A model generated the notes under the pieces. That model searched no databases and was not told the DNA's origin. It was given only the letters and a program-made list of their open reading frames with translations. The translations under genes were made by a program, and so were the position numbers. Positions 6,340-10,907 of a stretch of 10,907 nt of DNA are shown here, one piece after another; the first letter of the stretch is position 1; each line of letters starts with the position of its first letter. Source of the stretch: JBBRHF01 sp038223055 (GTDB lineage: Bacteria; Actinomycetota; Actinomycetes; JACCUZ01). The stretch lies in assembly GCA_038223055.1 (NCBI GenBank), contig JBBRHF010000149.1, positions 1-10,907 on the forward strand, given 5' to 3'.

Positions 6340-8469
6340 CTAGGACAATGCCGACAACGCGTCCGTCAGCAACGCGACCAGAGCCTCGAGCTGTATGTCG
6401 GCCGACGACGACCCAACCTCGTCCGAACCGTCGAGCGCCGTGGCGGCGAGCCCCGCCTTGCTGTCGATCAGCTCAGCGATCCTCGCGTCGATGGTCTGCG
6501 CGGCGATGATGCGCCACGCGGTGACGGGCTCCTTCTGACCGATGCGGTGGCAACGGTCAATGGCCTGCGTCTGCTCCGCGTCGGTCCAGGAGAGTTCGGC
6601 CAGCACGATGTTGGAGGCGACCTGCAGGTTGATACCCACGCCGGCCGCCGTCAAAGAGCAGACCGCGATGGCGACGTCGGGGTCGTTCACGAAGGCGTCG
6701 ATGTGCTTCTGCCGCGACGCCGACGTCTGGTCGCCACGGATCGACGAGAAACGGATCCCGCGCTTGGCAAAGGTCTCCTCGGCGGCATCCATCACGTCGA
6801 GGTGCTTGGCGAAGAAGACGACCTTGCCGGCGCTGCGCGCGAGCTGTGCTGCGTAGTCAGCGGCAAGGCCGGCCTTCGCCTGCCCGATGCGTCGCATCAT
6901 GCTGAACACGTTCTCGCCGTTGTTCGTCGTGGTCGTGTCTTTCCGCTCCCACCTGGCGACCCTGTGCACGAGGTCGTAGTCGATCCCCTCCAGGACGGGA
7001 CCTGACGTGCGCCTCGACAGTGCGCTCTCGTACCGGGTCACCAGGCGGCGAGCCAGGTTACGCTCTGCCTCCCGGATCGAACCCCTGACCTTTTCGTCGA
7101 GCTCGACGGGAAGGTCGGCGATGCGGCGGGCAGGGATGTCGGCCGCCACATCGACCTTGCGGCGACGCACGATGCCGAGGTCGATCACGCACCTGCGAGC
7201 GGCGGGGTAGAACCCGGGGTCGGCCGGCGTCAGGCCGGTCTCCTCGAGCGAGTGCATCAGTTCGGCGAGCGGTTTCTTGTCGTCGATCCAACCGAGGAAC
7301 TGCCAGATGGCCCTGAAGTCCTCGATGTCGTTGATCAGCGGGGTGCCTGTCAGGGCCATCAGCAGGGGATGCGCGATGCGGGACCGGATGCGCTCGGAGA
7401 GCTCCAGCACGTGCTGTGAGCGCTGGGAGTTCTTGTTCTTGATGAAGTGCGCCTCATCGACGACCATGCCGCGGAAGCCGAGGTCGCCGAGCCAACCCAC
7501 ATGGCGGTCGAGCACTTCGTAGTTGACGATGACGATGTCGGCGAAGCCGTCGATCGTGTCACCGTTGCCGTTGATCACGGTGGCCGAGCGGTCGGGTGTC
7601 CAGAGGGAGGCCTCACGTGCCCAGTTGGTCTTGACGACGTTCGGTACGACGACCAGCAGCGGGTACGCATGGGCTGCCTTCGCGGCCAGCAGTGCCTGAG
7701 CGGTCTTACCCAAGCCTGGCTCGTCGGCGAGCAGGAAGGTCCGGTGACCGGCAGCGGCCGCGGCGACCAGCTGCGCCTGGTGCGGCATCAGCTCCACGCC
7801 ACCAGGCGCTCGCAACGACGACGGCGCGGGCAGAGCCATGCACGCCGAGGCTCCGCCGCTGGCGTCCTCGAACGACCTGAACAGCGGGTCGAGCAGCTCC
7901 CAGCTGGTCAGGCGGCGCGGAGCCGCCGTGCTCTGCCTGACGGACGCGAAGTGGGGGGCGAGGAAGGGGTTGGCGAGCTGCCGGGAGACGACCGATTGCG
8001 GCACGACCCGACGCTCGGTGCTGATGGAGGCGGCCGGGGCGGACGTGATCTCGTCGCGGGCCGGCTCGATACCGGCGCCCCTGCTCATGTCTCGCGCGAG
8101 CGAAGAGGCCGCGTCGGAGACGACGGCGTCCTCGGCGAGGAGCGCGAGTAGCGCGGCGTCCCGGACCGCGGCCTTCGCGAGGATCGTTGCGAGACCGTCG
8201 AGTCGCTTGAGCTGCTCGCGGCGCCGGCTGATGCTGCTGGTGTCGTCCGCCCGGACCCGGGCACGCTCCTCGCGCACCAGCAGTGCGACGGCCTGGAATT
8301 TTGTGCGCACTGACGGCCTCACCGGCCCGCGCTGCGCGGCCACCTCGACCTCACGCACGGCGCGGGCAAGCACCGGGATGATGCCGTCGTTGCCGCGGTC
8401 GCGAACAGGTGGCTGGTTTCGAGGGGCGGCACGGCGAGCGTCCGATTGACGCTGGCCACGTGGAGCCAC
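6340..8469 (-). CDS. SNF2-type DEAD/DEAH-box helicase / translocase
   Basis: The 709 residues contain a complete superfamily 2 SNF2 motor. A Q-like LMPHQAQ lies at 227-233 and motif I, DEPGLGKT, at 249-256, with proline where eukaryotic SNF2 proteins have methionine. Motif II is DEAH (338-341) and motif III LTGTP (373-377). The second RecA lobe follows, with FFAKHLDVMD near 552-561, motif V TAAGVGINLQ (607-616) and motif VI QAIDRCHRIGQ (635-645). Such proteins move along double-stranded DNA or remodel protein-DNA complexes. The first ~215 residues are charged, helical-looking and alanine-rich, with no domain I recognise. The start is GTG at 8469, preceded by an excellent Shine-Dalgarno. No methyltransferase, nuclease or phospholipase-D partner is adjacent, so membership in DISARM or another defence system is not supported. 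The gene is convergent with the GNAT gene. Confidence 0.9.
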   Translation of the reverse strand: MAPRGQRQSDARRAAPRNQPPVRDRGNDGIIPVLARAVREVEVAAQRGPVRPSVRTKFQAVALLVREERARVRADDTSSISRRREQLKRLDGLATILAKAAVRDAALLALLAEDAVVSDAASSLARDMSRGAGIEPARDEITSAPAASISTERRVVPQSVVSRQLANPFLAPHFASVRQSTAAPRRLTSWELLDPLFRSFEDASGGASACMALPAPSSLRAPGGVELMPHQAQLVAAAAAGHRTFLLADEPGLGKTAQALLAAKAAHAYPLLVVVPNVVKTNWAREASLWTPDRSATVINGNGDTIDGFADIVIVNYEVLDRHVGWLGDLGFRGMVVDEAHFIKNKNSQRSQHVLELSERIRSRIAHPLLMALTGTPLINDIEDFRAIWQFLGWIDDKKPLAELMHSLEETGLTPADPGFYPAARRCVIDLGIVRRRKVDVAADIPARRIADLPVELDEKVRGSIREAERNLARRLVTRYESALSRRTSGPVLEGIDYDLVHRVARWERKDTTTTNNGENVFSMMRRIGQAKAGLAADYAAQLARSAGKVVFFAKHLDVMDAAEETFAKRGIRFSSIRGDQTSASRQKHIDAFVNDPDVAIAVCSLTAAGVGINLQVASNIVLAELSWTDAEQTQAIDRCHRIGQKEPVTAWRIIAAQTIDARIAELIDSKAGLAATALDGSDEVGSSSADIQLEALVALLTDALSALS

Positions 8470-8472
8470 TGA

Positions 8473-8484
8473 CTCCTCCTTCCT
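8473..8484 (-). promoter_or_regulatory. Strong Shine-Dalgarno of the helicase gene
   Basis: In the sense direction, AGGAAGGAGGAG precedes the GTG at 8469; its GGAGG core (8479-8475) ends 5 nt upstream of the start. This settles the start codon and implies efficient translation. Confidence 0.8.
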
Positions 8485-8809
8485 AGTTCGCGGCCTGCTC
8501 GCCGCAACGGAACTATGTACTCACGCGCAGCCGAGCGGCCCGTGGGATGGACGTCGAACCGAACAGACCCGGGTGGCCAGTCCCGGACGGGAGTCGGTCG
8601 CCAGGACCTGCCAGAGATCGACGGCCGTCCGTGGTCTGACAGCCCGCCCAAAGCGGGGCGCTGCGAAGCCGTCGATGGTCGGATCATCATCCGCACAGCG
8701 AAGATCATCGCTACACCAGCCCATCGCAGGTGAGCGCTGAACCAATAGTAGCGCGGTCGACCTTCCCGGCTCCCGCGGTTTGCGGGCACACGGTGGCCTC
8801 GACAGGGCT
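8485..8809. other. Intergenic stretch upstream of the helicase gene, no gene recognised
   Basis: About 325 bp lie between the helicase Shine-Dalgarno and the clear end of the hypE relic. Small open frames exist on both strands but have no family resemblance and no ribosome binding sites. The helicase promoter should lie here; the A/T-richer TACATAG around 8513-8519 (minus-strand sense) is a possible -10 without a convincing -35. The last part, about 8762-8809, may be further decayed hypE sequence. Confidence 0.4.
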
Positions 8810-9120
8810 CCTTGCTGCTTCGGCCATGGCCGAGATCTCCGCCTTCGGCACCCCGGCGGCCAGTCCCGCCTCGAGGATCAAGGCGGCGGACAGGGCCAGT
8901 TGCCGGGCGCCGGAGACGGCCAGGTCGCTGACGGTGCCGTTGACGGCCAGCTCACCGATGGAGCCCCCGGAAACCGGATCGGCCGTACGACGAAGGCATC
9001 CGTGGTCGGCGCCCGTGGTCGGCGCCCGTGGTCATCGCCAGACGCAACGTCGCGGCCGCGAAGAGGCCGGTGTCCGAGAGCGCCTCCATCGCAGGGTTGG
9101 AGCAGTGGCACGACCAGCCC
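8810..9120 (-). pseudogene. hypE: hypE remnant ([NiFe]-hydrogenase maturation factor), three frame breaks
   Basis: Joining minus-strand frames reconstructs about 100 residues of HypE, roughly residues 15-115 of a protein of about 340. NPAMEALSDTG leads to LRLAMTT, then DAFVVRPIRFPG, then GSIGELAVNGTVSDLAVSGA, and finally QLALSAALILEAGL and AEISAMAEAAR. The known HypE text is of the form TTDSF-V-PLFFPGG-IG-LAV-GTVNDLA-SGA. Intact HypE dehydrates the carbamoyl group on its C-terminal cysteine to make the cyanide ligands of the hydrogenase iron; here the C-terminus and that cysteine are absent. Breaks: one base gained near 9097, a 26-bp insertion at 9002-9027, and one base lost in the G run at 8964-8968. 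No other hyp or hydrogenase genes are present. The fragment is fused directly to a transposase fragment. Confidence 0.8.
9002..9033. repeat. 13-bp tandem repeat inserted in the hypE relic
   Basis: GTGGTCGGCGCCC occurs at 9002-9014 and 9015-9027 and is followed by its first six bases at 9028-9033. Removing both units restores the HypE reading M-T-T-D-A-F-V-V across the junction, so the 26 bp are an insertion and shift the frame. Confidence 0.9.
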
Positions 9121-9150
9121 CTCCGCGATCGCCGCCCACTTGGCGAGGTC

Positions 9151-9473
9151 GAAGATCTCAGTTTCCAGCGCATCCCGGGCGGCGGTGTCGAGGGTGACGG
9201 TGAGCCGGTGCGCGGCGGGGGTGGCGCCAGTCAGTTCGCAGTGCAGGACCCGCCGCAGCCACGGGTCCGCGGTGATCGCGGCGATGTCGGCGGTGGCCTT
9301 CGCGGGGGACCGGCGGGTCTTGCCGCGGGCCAGGGTCTGGGACAGGTCGGTGAGCTCGGCGATGGCTTTGGCCAGGGTCTGGGCGAACCCGGCCTGCTGG
9401 GCGGCGTGAAGGGTCGGTGAGTGGTCAGCACTACCTTGCGTTCGGCGCCGTAGAGGACTCGGAAGGTCTCCAA
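9151..9473 (-). pseudogene. Internal fragment of an IS1634-type transposase
   Basis: Two minus-strand frames give about 108 residues of an IS1634-family DDE transposase: ETFRVLYGAERKVVLT, then HSPTLHAAQQAGFAQTLAKA, TRRSPAKATADIAAI, DPWLRRVLHCELTG and LDTAARDALETEIF. The family normally reads GAERTVVVTHS-LH--Q--GF-QTLAKA and continues into FGKR and the downstream catalytic acidic region. One missing C near 9421-9424 (ACC-ACT for ACC-CAC-TCA) breaks the frame at the T-H-S motif. Both ends of the gene and any terminal inverted repeats are missing, so it cannot move. It abuts an ATPase fragment at 9473-9476 and hypE sequence at about 9120-9150. Confidence 0.75.
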
Positions 9474-9475
9474 CG

Positions 9476-9622
9476 ATGGCGCACCGTCTGGTACATGACG
9501 GTGGTCTTGCCCACCCTGAGCGGGCCCAGGACCAGGTGGAATCGTCGGGGATCGTCGGCGGCCACCGCCGCCGAGAGCCTGCGAGCCAGTCAGCGCTCAC
9601 GGGCGGCGGCATAGACACCCGG
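9476..9622 (-). pseudogene. N-terminal fragment of an AAA-type ATPase (DUF4143-like)
   Basis: Reading leftwards from about 9622, the frame gives GVYAAARER, a TGA stop (9592-9590) where tryptophan would be expected, then LARRLSAAVAADDPRRFH, LVLGPLRVGKTT and VMYQTVRH. This is the start of a P-loop ATPase of the kind usually written LVLGPRRVGKTTVMYQ, fused to DUF4143 in intact genes. Homology ends at 9476 and the transposase fragment begins within three bases. The Walker A is present, but the rest of the ATPase is gone. Confidence 0.65.
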
Positions 9623-10512
9623 GACCCGCCGTGAGGGCTCTAGGCCTAGCAACATTTGCGCGCAGGTCCCGCCTTCCGGGAACGCTCCCGGCGTGGGTCA
9701 AGGTCAACGATGGGCTGGCTCGCGTCGACGAAACTGTCGTGCTGTTGGTCGGGGCCGCCTGACGTGACCTCGGCTACACCCGAGTGGGCCGGGACGACCC
9801 CGCATAGGGGACATGGGCCGCGAGAGTCGACTCGTCCGGTGCCTGCGAGCCCCTGCGCCGGGATGGTCCCCGAATCCTGGAGGCTGAAGTCACCGTCCTG
9901 ATTTCCCGAGGGCGTACCGTGACCCTCCCGCGTTCCCGCTCCGGACGGACCCCTCAATGGGTGAAGGATGAAGCGGCCGGACGCTATGAGTCTCCCGCGC
10001 CATGGAGGGCGCCGCCGAGCACCTTCCACCCGTGCCCAGGTCGGGAGCCGCGCGCCCCGCATCGCGGCCGCAATGCCGTATCGACGATGGCGGGAGCCGC
10101 GGTGCTCATCGCCGGGGGCGCCTGGGCTTCCGCCGCTCACTCGTCGTTGCCGTCGAACATCGCGGGTCCCGGAACGACGGCCTTGACCCGGACAAGTGGC
10201 GCGGGCACACGGTATGCCCCGCCGCCCGGGCCCGAGGAAGCCGCGGCTGCCCTCGGCGTACCGGCCCCCTGGCGGATGCCTCAACCTCGTTCCGGTCTCA
10301 GGCGACCCAGCCAGGATCACCGTCAACCCCTGCCGCGTGGAGCCCCTGCCGCGCGATTCACTACGTCGTTCGGCCCCGACGACGCTCCGCCCGGTGGTGT
10401 GCGCCTGAGTTAGCGATACAGATCATGCGATGTCCCCGGCACGGCTGGCGGGTGGGGTGGAACGCTCGACGTCGACCGCCGCGCGCCGGGCCATGGTGGC
10501 GCGGCTGTCCGG
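9623..10512. other. Unassigned 890-bp region without a recognisable gene
   Basis: Long open frames exist on both strands (minus 9646-10326, plus 9919-10413), as is common in GC-rich DNA, but none has a Shine-Dalgarno, a known domain or protein-like composition. One internal ATG at 10087 on the plus strand begins a signal-peptide-like MAGAAVLIAGGAWASAAHSS, but its continuation is proline/arginine-rich without a domain. Small features seen: a 10-bp palindrome CTAGGCCTAG (9640-9649), a 6-bp-stem hairpin CCGGGA-ACGC-TCCCGG (9676-9691), and an 11-bp direct repeat CCCCTGCCGCG (copies near 10326 and 10341). Further gene decay is the likeliest explanation. Confidence 0.5.
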
Positions 10513-10907
10513 CTACTCGCGTGGTGGTGGTGGTGGTGGTGGTGGTGGTGGTGGCGGTGGTGGCGGCGCGGGTCGGTTGTGTCCGGGTGGGTGGGGTTCG
10601 GGTCCGATGGTTCGTCCGTCGCGGTGTCGCATGCTGTAGCGCCCGTCGGGGTGGCGCACCGCGCTCCAGTGGCCTTCGTGGAGCATGGTGTGGTGTTTGG
10701 CGCAGGGCAGCATCCCGTTGTGCACCGTGGTCGGTCCGCCCCTGGTCCAGGGTTGGACGTGGTGAGCATCGGACCAGGTGACGGGTCGGTCGCACCACGG
10801 CATGGCGCAGCGGTCTCCGTCGCGGGCGATCATGGCCAGGCGTTGCGCGTAGGTGAAGTAGCGCCGGACCCGGGTCAGGGCGGCCACTTCGCCGGTGTCG
10901 TCGAGGT
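10513..10907 (-). CDS. C-terminal part of a DUF222/13E12-type HNH endonuclease, cut by the window edge
   Basis: 130 residues are visible and the frame stays open through the right edge. The HNH core is complete: a cysteine pair in RCAMPWCDRP, the catalytic double histidine in SDAHHVQPW, the central HNG of TTVHNGMLPC, and the metal-binding CAKHHTMLHEGHW. Upstream LTRVRRYFTYAQRLAMIARD is the typical linker from the DUF222 domain. These multi-copy actinobacterial proteins are predicted nucleases that may be linked to mobile DNA; the biological role is unclear. The C-terminus ends in 15 prolines followed by Arg-Glu and a TAG at 10515-10513. The N-terminal DUF222 domain, if present, lies outside the window. 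Confidence 0.85.
   Translation of the reverse strand, partial: LDDTGEVAALTRVRRYFTYAQRLAMIARDGDRCAMPWCDRPVTWSDAHHVQPWTRGGPTTVHNGMLPCAKHHTMLHEGHWSAVRHPDGRYSMRHRDGRTIGPEPHPPGHNRPAPPPPPPPPPPPPPPPRE
10522..10566 (+). repeat. TGG triplet microsatellite encoding polyproline
   Basis: Eleven perfect TGG units (10522-10554) are followed by CGG, TGG, TGG, CGG. On the minus strand they read as 15 consecutive proline codons at the end of the HNH protein. In-frame length change is expected from slippage. The G-rich strand could fold into G-quadruplex-like structure. Confidence 0.95.

Noticed and set aside
9646..10326. 226-codon minus-strand open frame and the overlapping plus-strand frame at 9919-10413
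   Set aside because: Both strands are open with glycine/arginine/proline-rich composition and no recognisable motif or Shine-Dalgarno; I cannot support either as a gene.
6340..10907. Helicase plus HNH nuclease as a new defence system
   Set aside because: They are separated by more than 2 kb of decayed DNA, and the HNH protein is a common multi-copy DUF222-type family; nothing ties them into one operon.

Overview
The DNA is very GC-rich, with GTG starts, long antisense open frames, a WhiB-family gene and a DUF222/HNH gene, which together indicate a high-GC actinobacterium. The left end matches a gene block that I recall from both Streptomyces and Mycobacterium: a class A penicillin-binding protein gene diverging from wblA/whiB4, followed by the two Get3/ArsA-like ATPase genes bagB and bagA convergent with it. 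I cannot name the genus. The hypE and insertion-sequence relics would fit an IS-rich lineage with hydrogenase ancestry, such as Frankia or a relative, but this is a guess.

Layout. 1-85 (-) is the first 28 codons of a penicillin-binding protein that runs off the left edge. 86-451 is a long divergent intergenic region with a perfect 26-bp tandem duplication and an inverted repeat. 452-763 (+) is wblA/whiB4, followed by a candidate terminator. 866-2005 and 2002-3000 (-) are bagB and bagA, which overlap by 4 bp. 3140-4819 and 4848-5627 (-) are a thiamine-diphosphate enzyme and a metal-dependent cyclase-family hydrolase that form a two-gene operon. 5707-6252 (+) is a divergent GNAT acetyltransferase with an acidic PPDD-repeat leader. 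6340-8469 (-) is a SNF2-type helicase with a strong Shine-Dalgarno.

The right third is a gene graveyard. On the minus strand, about 8810-9622 holds three fused gene fragments in several frames: the P-loop end of an AAA ATPase, an internal piece of an IS1634-type transposase, and an N-terminal piece of the [NiFe]-hydrogenase maturation factor HypE. The hypE piece carries two single-base frameshifts and a 26-bp insertion made of two 13-bp tandem units. 9623-10512 has no recognisable gene. The window ends in the C-terminal part of a DUF222/13E12-type HNH protein (-) that finishes in 15 consecutive prolines encoded by a triplet microsatellite.

How the parts relate. The left block concerns the cell envelope and development: peptidoglycan synthesis, an Fe-S redox regulator, and an ATPase pair thought to handle membrane-targeted clients. 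The cyclase and TPP enzyme probably catalyse successive steps, ring or amide opening followed by 2-oxo-acid decarboxylation; an isatin-like substrate is a testable idea. I see no complete defence system or CRISPR array. The most unusual items are the mosaic pseudogene and the uncharacterised cyclase/TPP pair.
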